From contig CAWFMO010000001.1 in the NCBI GenBank assembly GCA_963817065.1, positions 1,798,001 through 1,862,000 on the forward strand: a stretch of DNA of 64,000 nt. The letters are read 5' to 3'. Position numbers and translations under genes: made by a program. Within the stretch, counting starts at the first letter, position 1; each line of letters opens with the position of its first letter. Of the stretch, positions 35,804 to 47,122 are shown piece by piece. A model generated the notes under the pieces. The model made no database searches and was not told the DNA's origin. It saw only the letters and a list, made by a program, of their open reading frames with translations. The stretch is from CAWFMO01 sp963817065. GTDB taxonomy: Bacteria; Actinomycetota; Thermoleophilia; Solirubrobacterales; 70-9.

Positions 35804-38458
35804 TTACTTGGCCGCCAGCCAGTCCTTGCCGACGCCGACGTCGACGGCGAGCTGTGGATCGAGCTCGAACGCCCCGCACATCGCCGTCTCGACCAGCTCC
35901 CCGGCCGCATCCATCTCCGCGGTCGGGCCCTCGAACAGGAGCTCGTCGTGGATCTGGAGCACGAGTCGCGTCTCCATCCCCTTCTCGGCGAGGGCGCGGT
36001 GGGCGCGGACCATCGCCAGCTTGATGATGTCGGCCGAGGTTCCCTGGATCGGCATGTTGACCGCCAGCCGCTCGCCCTGGTTGCGGGTCTGGACCCGCCC
36101 CGAGCGCAGCTCGGGGATCGGGCGGCGACGGCCGAGCAGCGTCGTCACGAAGCCCTTCTCGCGCGCGCTCTCGATCGTCTCCTCGATGTAGCGCTTGACC
36201 GCCGGGAAGCGCTCGAAGTAGCGCTCGATGTAGGCCCCGGCCTCCTCCTGCTCGATGTTGAGCCGCTCGGCGAGCCCGTAGGCCGAGAGCCCGTAGGCGA
36301 TCCCGTAGTTGACCATCTTCGCCTTCGAGCGCTCGCTGGGGCTGACCTTCTCGGCGTCGGCGCCGAGGATCTCGGCGGCGGTCGCGGTGTGGATGTCCTC
36401 GCCGCGGGCGAAGATCTCGCGCAGCGCGTCCTCGCCCGCGATCTGGGCGAGGATCCGGAGCTCGATCTGGTTGTAGTCGGCCGAGAGCAGCCGCTGGCCG
36501 CGGGGGGCTACGAAGGTCGAGCGGATCGGGCGCCCCTCGTCGCTGCGGATCGGGATGTTCTGCAGGTTGGGGTTGGTACTCGACAGCCGCCCGGTCGCGG
36601 TCGCCGTCTGGTTGAAGGTCGTGTGGATGCGCTTGGTCTCGGGGTCGATGAGCTCCGGCAGCGCGTCGAGGTAGGTGCTCTTGAGCTTCGTCAGCTCGCG
36701 CCACTCCTCGACCTTGGCGACGATCTCGTGCTCGTCGCGGATCTGGGAGAGCACGCGGGCGTCGGTCGAGAAGCCGGTCTTGCCGCGCCGCTTCCTCGAG
36801 AGCTCGAGCTCGACGAACAGGACCTCGGCGAGCTGCTGGGGGGAGCCGATCGTGAACTCGTGGCCGGCGAGCACGAAGATCTCCTTTTCTAGTTTCGCGA
36901 TCCGCTTCCCGAAGCCCTCGCCGATCTCGGCCAGCCGCACGCTGTCGAGCATCACGCCGACCCGCTCGACGTCGGCCAGGACCTCGACCAGCGGCATCTC
37001 GACCTCGTCCATCAGCTTCTCGAGCCCGTTCTCCTTCAGCGACGCGCGCTGGAGGACGGCGATCTCCCAGACCAGCCGCGCCTCGGCGGCGGGGTCGGGT
37101 GGAGGCTCCTCGCCGAGCTCGAGCTGGGCGTCGTCCGCCTCCCCGGCGCCCTCCGCGGGCTCGGCCGCGAGGCCGCGCTGGGCGGCGATCTCGATCAGGT
37201 CGTATGTGCGGCGCGCCGGGTCGAGCAGGTAGGCGGCGACGATCGTGTCGTGACGCAGGTCGAGCCCCTTCTCCCCCGCCGCCGCGAGCAACCCGTGCCT
37301 GCCGACCCCGCCGAGGCTCTTGATGTCGTGGGCGATGATCGGCCGGCCCTCGAGCTGGGAGACGAGATCGTCGTAGCTCTCGCACTCGCCGGTCACGATC
37401 CGCTTGCCGTCGGTCGCCGCCCAGGTCCCGGCGGAGATCGCGAGCCCGACCTCGCCCTTCGCGAGCTCGTCGATCGAGCCCGGCTCGGCGCTGACGTCGA
37501 GCATCTCCTCGGCGGCCCCGGCGGGGATGTAGTCGGCGCCGAGCTCCTCCTCCATGCGCTCGACGACGACCCGCAGCTCGTGCTCGCGCGCCGCCTCGCG
37601 CAGCCCGCTGCGGTCCATCGGCTTCGCCATCAGCGCCTCGAGGTCGAGCTCGAAATCGATGTCGAGGACCGCGGTCGCGAGCTGCTTCGAGATCCGCGCG
37701 TCCTCGGCGTGGTTGGTGAGGTTCTCCTTGCGCTTGGCCCCGGAGATCTTGTCTACGTTGGCGAGAACCTCCTCGAGCGAACCGAACTCCTGGAGCAGGC
37801 TGGCGGCGGTCTTGTCGCCGATCCCGGGGACGCCGGGGATGTTGTCGGAGGTATCGCCCTTGAGGCCGATCAGGTCGGTGACCAGCTCGGGACCGACCCC
37901 GTAGCGCTCGACCACTCCCGCGCTGTCGTAGATCTTCGTGTCGGTGACCCCGCGCGAGGTCGTCATCACGCGGACCCCGTCCCTGACCAGCTGGTAGACG
38001 TCGCGGTCGCCGGAGACGACCATCACGTCGATCCCCTGCTCGTGCGCGCGCTCGGCCAGCGAGGCGATCACGTCGTCGGCCTCGAATCCTTTGACCTTGA
38101 CGTTCGTGAATCCGAACGACTCGGCGAGCGGCATCAAGTGCGGCCACTGCTCGGCGAGCAGGTCGGGCCGCGACTTGCGCTGGGCCTTGTAGGGCGCGTA
38201 GGTCTTCTCGCGACCCGACCAGCCCGCGTCCCAGGCGACGACCACCCCCGCCGGGCGGTGGTCGGTGAGCATCTTCGCGAACATCGAGGCGAGCCCGTAG
38301 ATCGCGTTCGTCGGTCGCCCGTCGTGGGTGGCGATCGACTCCGGCAGCGCGAAGAAGGCCCGGTAGGCCATCGAGTTGCCGTCGATCAGGAAGAGCTCGC
38401 GCGCCGGCTTCGAGGACTTCGCCTTGCCTTTGGCCTTGGGCCTGGTGGTGGCGGGCAT
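35804..38458 (-). CDS. polA: DNA polymerase I
   Basis: Repairs DNA and removes Okazaki primers. The N-terminal 5' nuclease (about residues 22-310) has LFLIDGNSMAYRAFFALP, GFEADDVIASLA, SGDRDVYQL and GLKGDTSDNIPGVPGIG. The middle exonuclease-like domain lacks the DxE and HxxKxD metal residues (VGLAISAG, AHDIKSLGG), so proofreading is probably lost. The polymerase domain has motif A SADYNQIELR, motif B KMVNYGIAYGLS and motif C IHDELLFE. The ATG before PATTRPK is chosen because TATGAT ends 7 bases before it; an ATG four codons upstream lies inside that box. A divergent malic enzyme gene shares the promoter region. Confidence 0.96.
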   Translation of the reverse strand: MPATTRPKAKGKAKSSKPARELFLIDGNSMAYRAFFALPESIATHDGRPTNAIYGLASMFAKMLTDHRPAGVVVAWDAGWSGREKTYAPYKAQRKSRPDLLAEQWPHLMPLAESFGFTNVKVKGFEADDVIASLAERAHEQGIDVMVVSGDRDVYQLVRDGVRVMTTSRGVTDTKIYDSAGVVERYGVGPELVTDLIGLKGDTSDNIPGVPGIGDKTAASLLQEFGSLEEVLANVDKISGAKRKENLTNHAEDARISKQLATAVLDIDFELDLEALMAKPMDRSGLREAAREHELRVVVERMEEELGADYIPAGAAEEMLDVSAEPGSIDELAKGEVGLAISAGTWAATDGKRIVTGECESYDDLVSQLEGRPIIAHDIKSLGGVGRHGLLAAAGEKGLDLRHDTIVAAYLLDPARRTYDLIEIAAQRGLAAEPAEGAGEADDAQLELGEEPPPDPAAEARLVWEIAVLQRASLKENGLEKLMDEVEMPLVEVLADVERVGVMLDSVRLAEIGEGFGKRIAKLEKEIFVLAGHEFTIGSPQQLAEVLFVELELSRKRRGKTGFSTDARVLSQIRDEHEIVAKVEEWRELTKLKSTYLDALPELIDPETKRIHTTFNQTATATGRLSSTNPNLQNIPIRSDEGRPIRSTFVAPRGQRLLSADYNQIELRILAQIAGEDALREIFARGEDIHTATAAEILGADAEKVSPSERSKAKMVNYGIAYGLSAYGLAERLNIEQEEAGAYIERYFERFPAVKRYIEETIESAREKGFVTTLLGRRRPIPELRSGRVQTRNQGERLAVNMPIQGTSADIIKLAMVRAHRALAEKGMETRLVLQIHDELLFEGPTAEMDAAGELVETAMCGAFELDPQLAVDVGVGKDWLAAK

Positions 38459-38465
38459 CCTGCCG

Positions 38466-38508
38466 ATCATAAGACCGAGGTCGGCCCGGTCATCCGGCTG
38501 CCTATGAT
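38466..38508. promoter_or_regulatory. Compact divergent promoter of polA and malic enzyme
   Basis: Two TATGAT boxes face apart: on the minus strand at 38471-38466, 7 bases before the polA ATG, and on the plus strand at 38503-38508, 9 bases before the malic enzyme ATG. The space between the start codons is only 59 bases and has no ribosome sites. Confidence 0.55.
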
Positions 38509-38517
38509 CCGGGCCGA

Positions 38518-39990
<1,473 letters not shown>

Positions 39991-39991
39991 C

Positions 39992-40900
39992 TTGCGGGTT
40001 CTCGTCACAGGCGCGACCGGATTGATCGGCTCGACCGTCTGCGACGCGCTGATGGCGCGCGGCGACGAGGTCGTCGGGTTGACCCGCGACCCCGAGAAGG
40101 CGAAGCGCGACAGCCCGGCGATGCGCTGGTACGAGTGGCGGCCGTCGACCGAGCGCCCGCCGCCCGAGGCCTTCGACGAGGTCGACGCGGTCGTCAACAT
40201 GGTCGGCGAGGAGATCGACCAGCGGCTCACCGACAAGGCGAAGCTGCGGATCCGCGAGAGCCGGATCACGGCGACGCGCAACCTGCTCCAGGCGATCGAG
40301 GCGCTCGAGAGCCGGCCGGCGACCTTCGTCGGCCAGTCGGCGATCGGATACTACGGCGATCGCGGCGAGGCGATCCTCGACGAAGACGCCGCCCCGGGCG
40401 AGGGCTTCGGCGGCGAGATCACCGTCGACTGGGAGGCGGCGGAGCTCGAGGCCGAGAAGCTCGGGATGCGGACGGTGGTCTTCCGCACCGGGCTGATCCT
40501 CACCCGCCACGGCGGCCTTCTGAAGCAGCTGCTGACCCCGTTCAAGCTCGGGCTCGGCGGCCCGCTCGCCGGCGGCGAGCAGTACATGAGCTGGATCGCG
40601 TTCGAGGACGAGGTCGCGCTCGTGCTCTGGGCGCTCGACAACGAGGAGGTCCGCGGGATCCTCAACGCGACCGCCCCCAACCCGGTGACCAACAAGGTGT
40701 TCTCGAAGGCTCTCGCCGACGCGATCAACCGGCCCGCGGTGGTCCCGGCGCCGAAGCTCGCGGTCGCGGCGCTCAAGGGACGCGAGCTGGCCGAGATGGC
40801 GACCGGCAGCGCCCGCGTCGTCCCGCGCCGTGCGACCGACCTGGGATTCGAGTTTCGCCACCCCGAGATCGGGGATGGAATCAGGGCGGCGCTCAAATGA
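39992..40900 (+). CDS. TIGR01777-family NAD-dependent epimerase/dehydratase
   Basis: A 302-residue extended-SDR protein of the YfcH/SDR39U1 branch. It has an N-terminal VLVTGATGLIGSTVCDAL nucleotide loop, NMVGEEIDQRLTD, the family marker SAIGYYGDRG with the tyrosine, FRTGLILTRHGG and a C-terminal DUF1731 module (FSKALADAINRPAVVPAPKLAV). The function is unknown; relatives have been tied to division or heme-related processes. TTG start one base after the malic enzyme stop. Its own stop overlaps the dioxygenase start (ATGA). Confidence 0.88.
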   Translation: MRVLVTGATGLIGSTVCDALMARGDEVVGLTRDPEKAKRDSPAMRWYEWRPSTERPPPEAFDEVDAVVNMVGEEIDQRLTDKAKLRIRESRITATRNLLQAIEALESRPATFVGQSAIGYYGDRGEAILDEDAAPGEGFGGEITVDWEAAELEAEKLGMRTVVFRTGLILTRHGGLLKQLLTPFKLGLGGPLAGGEQYMSWIAFEDEVALVLWALDNEEVRGILNATAPNPVTNKVFSKALADAINRPAVVPAPKLAVAALKGRELAEMATGSARVVPRRATDLGFEFRHPEIGDGIRAALK

Positions 40901-41859
40901 AGCTCGAGGGCATCCACCACATCACCGGGATCACCGCCGACGCGCAGGGCAACGTCGACTTCTACGCGGACGTGCTCGGGCTGCGGATGGTCAAGAAGAC
41001 CGTCAACCAGGACGACCCGACCGTTTACCACCTCTTCTACGCCGACGAGGAGGGCAGCGCCGGCTCCGACATCACCTTCTTCGAGTACCCCGGGGCGCCC
41101 AAGGGCCGCGCCGGCGAGGGCATGGTCCACCTGGTCACCTGGCGCGTCGGGTCGAGCGAGGCGCTCGACTTCTGGGCCGAACGGCTCGAGGGGGCGGGCA
41201 TCGATACCCAACGCCAAGCCGCCCCCGGACGCGAAGCGGAGGAGGCGGCGTCTAGTGCTGATCGGCTCCGGTTCGAGAACCCCGAGGGGCTCGCCCACGA
41301 GCTCGCCGTGGTCGAGACCACCGACGCGCCGCTGGCCGCCAAGCACCCGGACATCCCCGAGCAGCACGCGCTCCAGGGATTCGACAGCGTCCGCGCCTAC
41401 TCGGGCAACCCGGAGGCGAGCCGCAAGCTGTTCGAGGAGGCGCTGATGTTCGAGCCCGTCAACGACGGGCCGAACTGGCAGGCGCGCGGCACCAACCGCG
41501 GCGGCTTCTACTCGTTCGACCCGCCGCCGGCCGAGCGCGGCATCCCCGCCGCCGGCACGATCCACCACGTCGCCTGGGCCTCGCAGATGAACGAGCACGA
41601 CGAATGGCGCAAGCGGGTGATGGAGGCGGGCGCCAACCCGACGCCCGTGATCGACCGCTTCTACTTCCGCTCGATCTACTTCCGCGAGCCGAGCGGGGTG
41701 TTGTTCGAGATCGCGACCCTCGGCCCGGGGTTCACCGCCGACGAGCCGCTCGAGACGCTCGGCGAGGGGCTCTCGCTGCCGCCCGACTACGAGCAAATGC
41801 GCGACGAGATCGAGGCCAAGGTCACCCCGATCACCAACCCCCGCACGGCTCGTTCTTGA
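40897..41859 (+). CDS. Ring-cleaving extradiol dioxygenase (MhqO-like VOC protein)
   Basis: A 320-residue two-module vicinal-oxygen-chelate enzyme likely to open a hydroquinone or related ring using iron(II). The first module starts LEGIHHITGITADAQGNVDFY with HHIT as a metal ligand, and MVHLVTW and the glutamate of HELAVVE close it. The second has GFDSVRAYSGNPEASRKLF, TIHHVAWA and PSGVLFEIATLGPGFT. Between strands in the first module an extra stretch (RQAAPGREAEEAASSAD) is encoded by a 34-bp palindromic repeat that also occurs in trpA. The esterase gene overlaps (TTGA). Confidence 0.88.
   Translation: MKLEGIHHITGITADAQGNVDFYADVLGLRMVKKTVNQDDPTVYHLFYADEEGSAGSDITFFEYPGAPKGRAGEGMVHLVTWRVGSSEALDFWAERLEGAGIDTQRQAAPGREAEEAASSADRLRFENPEGLAHELAVVETTDAPLAAKHPDIPEQHALQGFDSVRAYSGNPEASRKLFEEALMFEPVNDGPNWQARGTNRGGFYSFDPPPAERGIPAAGTIHHVAWASQMNEHDEWRKRVMEAGANPTPVIDRFYFRSIYFREPSGVLFEIATLGPGFTADEPLETLGEGLSLPPDYEQMRDEIEAKVTPITNPRTARS
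41217..41250 (+). repeat. 34-bp palindromic repeat, copy 1 (inside the dioxygenase gene)
   Basis: Identical over 34 bases to the copy in trpA. It can fold: GCCGCC pairs with GGCGGC, CC with GG after one mismatch, and an inner CGC-GAA-GCG hairpin. Here it is read as QAAPGREAEEAAS without breaking the frame. Confidence 0.8.
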
Positions 41860-42533
41860 ACGACCCCGGGGGAGGCGAGGGCGCGGCGCCGCTGGAGCTG
41901 GTCGCCGAGATCCGCGAGCCCGCCGCCGAGCCCGAAGGGGCGATCTTCCTCATGCACGGCCGCGCGACCGACGAGCGCGATCTCTTCCCGCTGCTCGACA
42001 TCCTCGACCCCGAGAAGCGCCTGCTCGGGGTCACGCCGGGCGGGCTGTGGACCGACCAGCCGCCCGGCGGCCGCCACTGGTACGCGGTCGAGCGCGTCGG
42101 CTATCCGGAGCCGCGGACCTTCGAGGGCGGCTACTCGGCGCTCTGCCGGTTCATCGACGCGACCCTGGAGCAGCGCGGGATCGCGCACGAGAAGGCGATC
42201 GTCGGCGGCTTCAGCCAGGGAGCGGTGATGTCGTACGCCACCGGCCTCGGGCAGGGCCGCCCGCGCCCCGCGGGGATCCTCGCGATGAGCGGCTTCATCC
42301 CCACGGTCCAGGGCTGGGAGCCCGACCTCGATTCGCGCAAGGGGCTGCCGGTTCTGATCGCGCACGGCGAGCTCGACCCGGTGATCTCGGTCGAATTCGC
42401 GCGCCGCGCCCGCGAGCTGCTCGAGCCCGCGGGCCTCGACGTCACCTACGGCGAATCGCGCATGGCCCACTCGATCGACCCCCGGAGGCTTCCGGAGATC
42501 GCCGAGTGGGTCGAGCGGGTCAGCTCGGGCTAG
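41856..42533 (+). CDS. Alpha/beta-hydrolase (phospholipase/carboxylesterase family)
   Basis: A 225-residue serine esterase of the YpfH/carboxylesterase-2 family. The oxyanion region is LMHGRATDERDLFPLLD, the nucleophile elbow is GGFSQGAVMS, the acid is in AHGELDPVISVEFAR and the histidine in SRMAHSIDP. In many genomes this family is paired with extradiol dioxygenases of the MhqO type (as MhqD), which fits here: the TTG start overlaps the dioxygenase stop (TTGA). The pair probably deals with quinone-like electrophiles. Confidence 0.88.
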   Translation: MNDPGGGEGAAPLELVAEIREPAAEPEGAIFLMHGRATDERDLFPLLDILDPEKRLLGVTPGGLWTDQPPGGRHWYAVERVGYPEPRTFEGGYSALCRFIDATLEQRGIAHEKAIVGGFSQGAVMSYATGLGQGRPRPAGILAMSGFIPTVQGWEPDLDSRKGLPVLIAHGELDPVISVEFARRARELLEPAGLDVTYGESRMAHSIDPRRLPEIAEWVERVSSG

Positions 42534-42576
42534 ACCCCACCGGGTCCTCATCTACTGACGGGTGTCCCGGCAGGCG

Positions 42577-43149
42577 CTACCGGGATGAGCCCGCCGCGAG
42601 GTCGCGGAGCTCGTCGCGCACGACCGTGCGGTCGACGGCCTCGTCGCCGGCCGCCGCGACCGCGCCGAGCACGAGCTCGATCGCCGCGGCTCCGTCGCCG
42701 GGCTTCGGGGGGATGACGAGGTTCTCGACGTCGAGGCCCTCGGGCGGGTCGCTGAGCGCGAGCTGGGGGATCCCGGCTAGGTCGGTGATCGGCGCGGAGG
42801 TCAGCATCGCCTCGGGCTCGAGGTCGCCGATGTAGGCGATCGCGTCGGCGTCCTCGCTCGCCCGCCGCGCGTTGGCGCCGGTCGCGACCGGGCTCGACCG
42901 CGTCCCCCCGGCGGCGTCATCGAGGACGACGAGCTCGATCGGGTGCTCGCCGGCGCGCCCGTCGGCCGACGCGAGCGACGCCCGCGCCGCCGCTTCGATC
43001 TGCCGCCCCTCGGCTGCGCGCGCGCCGCTCAGCGGCACGTTGAGGTAGACGGTGAGCGGCGCGTCCGACTCCGCGCCCCCCTCCTCCGGCCCGCAGGCCG
43101 CGAGCGCGACGGCGACCAGCAGCGCCGCGCCCGCCGCGAGGAACCTCAA
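42577..43149 (-). CDS. Truncated periplasmic-binding-like lipoprotein
   Basis: A 190-residue exported protein. The signal LAAGAALLVAVALAACG ends in a lipobox cysteine. The mature part aligns with the first lobe only of branched-chain amino-acid-type binding proteins (LTVYLNVPLSGARAAEGRQI, ELVVLDDAAGGT, DADAIAYIGDLEPEAMLTSAPI, IPQLALS). The second lobe and hinge return are missing, so it is about half the family length. It may be a remnant or a reduced, independent binding domain. TTG start 10 bases after the PPi-phosphofructokinase gene, on the same strand. Confidence 0.68.
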   Translation of the reverse strand: MRFLAAGAALLVAVALAACGPEEGGAESDAPLTVYLNVPLSGARAAEGRQIEAAARASLASADGRAGEHPIELVVLDDAAGGTRSSPVATGANARRASEDADAIAYIGDLEPEAMLTSAPITDLAGIPQLALSDPPEGLDVENLVIPPKPGDGAAAIELVLGAVAAAGDEAVDRTVVRDELRDLAAGSSR

Positions 43150-43159
43150 GCGAACACCG

Positions 43160-44185
43160 TCATCCGAAGAAGACCTCGGCCTCCTTGTAGAGCGCCTCTG
43201 GAACGGTCTTGAGCTCGGCTGTCGCGTCGGCGAGCGGCACGAGCTCGATCTCGGTGCTCCGCAGCGCGGTCATCTTGCCCCAGTCGCCCGCGTCGGCGGC
43301 GTCGATGGCGTGGATGCCGAAGCGCGTCGCGAGCACGCGGTCGAAGGCGGTCGGGGTGCCGCCGCGCTGGACGTGGCCGAGAACCGTCGCCCGTGCCTCG
43401 TGACCGGTGCGCCGCTCGATCTCGCCCTCGAGCCAGTGCGCGATCCCGCCGAGGCGCGCGTGGCCGAAGGCGTCGGTCGGCGCGTCGTCCGCGTCGGGTA
43501 TCCCCCCGACCGGCTGGGCCCCCTCGGCGACGACGATGATCGGCGAGTACTGGCTCTCGTAGCGGCGCTCGATGTAGTCGCAGACGCGCTCGATGTCGAA
43601 CTCGAGCTCGGGGATCAGGATCACGTTGGCGCCGCCGGCGACCCCGGCGTGGAAGGCGATCCAGCCCGCGTGGCGGCCCATGACCTCGACGATCAGCGCC
43701 CGGTGGTGGCTCTCGGCCGTCGTGTGCAGGCGGTCGATCGCCTCCATCGCGATGTTGACCGCGGTGTCGAAGCCGAAGGTGTAGTCGGTCGCGCCGAGGT
43801 CGTTGTCGATCGTCTTCGGCACCCCGACCACCTTGACTCCCTGCTCGTCCAGCTTTGACGCAACCCCGAGCGTGTCCTCGCCGCCGATCGCGATCAACCC
43901 CTCGACACCGTCGGACTTCAGGTTCTCGGTGATCCGATCGACGCCGCCGTCCTCCTGAAGCGGGTTGGTCCGCGAGGAGCCGAGGATCGTCCCGCCGCGA
44001 GGCAGGATGCCGCGGACCTCGGGGACCCCGAGCGGCCGCGATTCGCCCTCGAGCGGGCCGCGCCAGCCGTCGCGGTAGCCGACGAACTCGTGCTCGTACT
44101 CGGCGACGCCCTTGCGGACGATCGCGCGGATCACCGCGTTGAGGCCGGGACAGTCGCCGCCGCCGGTGAGCACGCCGATGCGCAT
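43160..44185 (-). CDS. 6-phosphofructokinase, pyrophosphate-type signature
   Basis: Interconverts fructose 6-phosphate and fructose 1,6-bisphosphate. The 341-residue protein has GVLTGGGDCPGLNAVIRA, the active-site TIDNDL with Asp127-region residues, MGRHAGWIA, and LGHVQRGGTPTAFDR. At the two positions that select the phosphoryl donor it has Asp104 (GGEDT, residues 101-105) and Lys124 (PKTIDND), where ATP enzymes have glycine. This matches PPi-dependent actinomycete enzymes, so the reaction may be reversible and energy-saving. TAGCTT lies 6 bases before the ATG, implying a leaderless message. Confidence 0.93.
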   Translation of the reverse strand: MRIGVLTGGGDCPGLNAVIRAIVRKGVAEYEHEFVGYRDGWRGPLEGESRPLGVPEVRGILPRGGTILGSSRTNPLQEDGGVDRITENLKSDGVEGLIAIGGEDTLGVASKLDEQGVKVVGVPKTIDNDLGATDYTFGFDTAVNIAMEAIDRLHTTAESHHRALIVEVMGRHAGWIAFHAGVAGGANVILIPELEFDIERVCDYIERRYESQYSPIIVVAEGAQPVGGIPDADDAPTDAFGHARLGGIAHWLEGEIERRTGHEARATVLGHVQRGGTPTAFDRVLATRFGIHAIDAADAGDWGKMTALRSTEIELVPLADATAELKTVPEALYKEAEVFFG

Positions 44186-44191
44186 GGCCTA

Positions 44192-44197
44192 AAGCTA
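44192..44197 (-). promoter_or_regulatory. -10 box of the phosphofructokinase gene (leaderless)
   Basis: TAGCTT on the minus strand lies 6 bases before the ATG. Confidence 0.45.
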
Positions 44198-44215
44198 GCC
44201 GCCCCGGCGCGTGGG

Positions 44216-44380
44216 CTAGGGCTTGAGCATCTCGAGCAGCGGCCGCGCGACCCGCAGCGTCGCGCCGGTGAACAGGATGCCGAGAAAGATGACCGCGCAT
44301 ATCGGGCCACCGAAGCCGAAGAGGCCGTAGCCGAGCACCATCGCGCAGGTCGCGAGCACAAGGAAGACGAGCAGCTGCAT
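44216..44380 (-). CDS. 54-residue two-helix membrane protein
   Basis: A small membrane protein that begins MQLLVFLVLATCAMVLGYGLFGFGG. Two hydrophobic helices are separated by a glycine-rich turn; the end is short and basic (RVARPLLEMLKP). No family is recognised. It starts 10 bases after the trpA stop on the same strand. TAGATT, which contains the trpA stop codon, lies 7 bases before the ATG, and an AAGGGA/TCCCTT dyad surrounds that spot, so it may have its own promoter. Confidence 0.6.
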   Translation of the reverse strand: MQLLVFLVLATCAMVLGYGLFGFGGPICAVIFLGILFTGATLRVARPLLEMLKP

Positions 44381-44390
44381 AAAGGGAAAT

Positions 44391-45234
44391 CTATCCCTTG
44401 AGGGCGTCGCGAGTCTCGGCGAGCAGGCCGGCGATCTCGTCCGTCGCCGCATCGGCGTCCTCGGCCTCGGCGACCGCGCGCACGAGCCGCGTACCGATGA
44501 TCACCCCGTCGGCGATCGCGCCGACCTCGGCCGCCTGGGCGGGGGTCGAGATCCCGAAGCCGACCGCGACCGGGACCGGGGAGCCGGCGCTCACCGACTT
44601 GACCAGCTCTCGCAGGTCGTCCGGCAGCTCCTCGCGCTCGCCCGTCGTGCCGGTGGTCGAGACGACGTAGACGAAGCCCTGCGCCGACTCGCAGATCCGC
44701 GCCTGGCGCTCGGGCGGCGTCGTCGGCGCCACGAGCGGGATCAGCGCCAGCCCCCGCGCCTCGAGCGCGGCGCGGATCTCCTCGCCCTCCTCGAGCGGCA
44801 GGTCGGGGACGATCGCCCCCGCGGCGCCCGCGTCGGCGAGCCGGACCGCGAACGGCTCGGGGCCGAGGGCGAAGATCATGTTCGAGTAGACCATCGCCAC
44901 GACCGGGATCTCCTCGGCGACGGCGCGGCAGGTCTCGAGCGCGCTGTCGAGCGTCGCGCCCTCGTGCAGGGCGCGGACCGCGGCGGCGTGGATCACCGGC
45001 CCGTCGGCGAGCGGGTCCGAGAACGGGACCCCGAGCTCGATCAGGTCGGCGCCGGAGTCCGCGTAGGCGCGCGCGACCGCGGTCGCGGTCTCGGTGCTCG
45101 GGAAGCCGCCCATCAGGTAGGGCATCAGCGCGGCGCGGTTCTCGTCAGCGGCCGCCTTGAAGGCGGCCGAAATCCTGTCTACGCCCGAGCGAGCCGCCCC
45201 CGGACGCGAAGCGGAGGAGGCGGCGATTGATGGA

Positions 45235-45242
<8 letters not shown>
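44391..45242 (-). CDS. trpA: Tryptophan synthase alpha subunit (repeat-extended N-terminus)
   Basis: Splits indole-3-glycerol phosphate to indole, which passes to TrpB. The barrel begins at RISAAFKAAADENRAAL, with PYLMGGFP, the catalytic glutamate in LIELGVPFSDPLADGPVI, the catalytic aspartate in IVPDLPLEEGE, GFVYVVSTTGTTG and the phosphate site GFGISTPAQ. The protein is 283 residues, longer than usual because about 20 residues before the barrel (IAASSASRPGAARSG) come from a 34-bp repeat also present in the dioxygenase gene. No start codon lies after the repeat, so it must be translated. The ATG overlaps the trpB end. Confidence 0.95.
45192..45225 (-). repeat. 34-bp palindromic repeat, copy 2 (inside trpA)
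   Basis: Exact copy of the repeat at 41217-41250, in the same orientation on the plus strand but read from the opposite strand here, as AASSASRPGAAR. It occupies the 5' part of trpA between the start codon and the conserved barrel. Confidence 0.8.
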
Positions 45243-46406
<1,164 letters not shown>

Positions 46407-46410
<4 letters not shown>

Positions 46411-47084
46411 CGCGTGACCTCCTTCTCGGGCGGCCCGTGCGGCACCGCGAACGGCGTTGACTCGACCGCTTGAACGGCCTCGAAGAACGCCTCGACCTTG
46501 GCCCGGTCCTTGATCCCGGGCTCGGCCTCGACCCCGGAGACGACGTCGACCGCGAACGGGTGCGCGGCGCCGATCGCCTCGGCGACGTTCTCGGGGGTCA
46601 GCCCGCCGGCGAGCACCATCGGGACCTTCGAGCGCCGCCCCGCGAGCAGCACCCAGTCGAAGCTCTCGCCGGTGCCGCCGGGCGTGCCGGGCCGGTAGGC
46701 GTCGAAGAGGTGGAAGTCGGTCCGGTAGGCGTCGGCGGTGTGGATGTCGGCGGCGCTGTCGATCCTGATCGCCTTCATCGTCTTCGCCCCGGTCCTGCGA
46801 GCCGCCTCGGCGCAGAACGACGGCCCCTCGTCGCCGTGGAACTGGAGGATCGTCATCCCGGCGCGCTCGGCGGCCTCGTCGACCTCGTCGATCGTCTGGT
46901 TCACGAACACCCCGACGATCTCGCAGCGGCGCTTGAGCGCGGCGCCGATCTGCTCCGCGGCCGCGGGCCCGACGTAGCGCGGGCTCTCGGGCGAGTGGAT
47001 CAGCCCGATCGCCCAGGCGCCGAGCTCCGCCGCGTGCTCGGCGTCGGCGAGGTTCGTCATGCCGCAGACCTTGATCTCAGTCAT
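46407..47084 (-). CDS. trpF: Phosphoribosylanthranilate isomerase
   Basis: Third step of tryptophan synthesis: isomerises phosphoribosylanthranilate. The 225-residue barrel has the catalytic cysteine in IKVCGMTNLADAEHA, GLIHSPESPRYVG, LQFHGDE, and the catalytic aspartate region VLLAGGLTPENVAEAI-like segment followed by VDVVSGVEAEPGIKD. It is a little longer than usual through an insertion at FHLFDAYRPGTPGGTGESFDW. It is the first gene of trpF-trpB-trpA; the gap to htrA contains a terminator. Confidence 0.95.
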
Positions 47085-47122
47085 GGACTAACTGTGGCAG
47101 AGCGCCGAAACCCGCAACGAGA

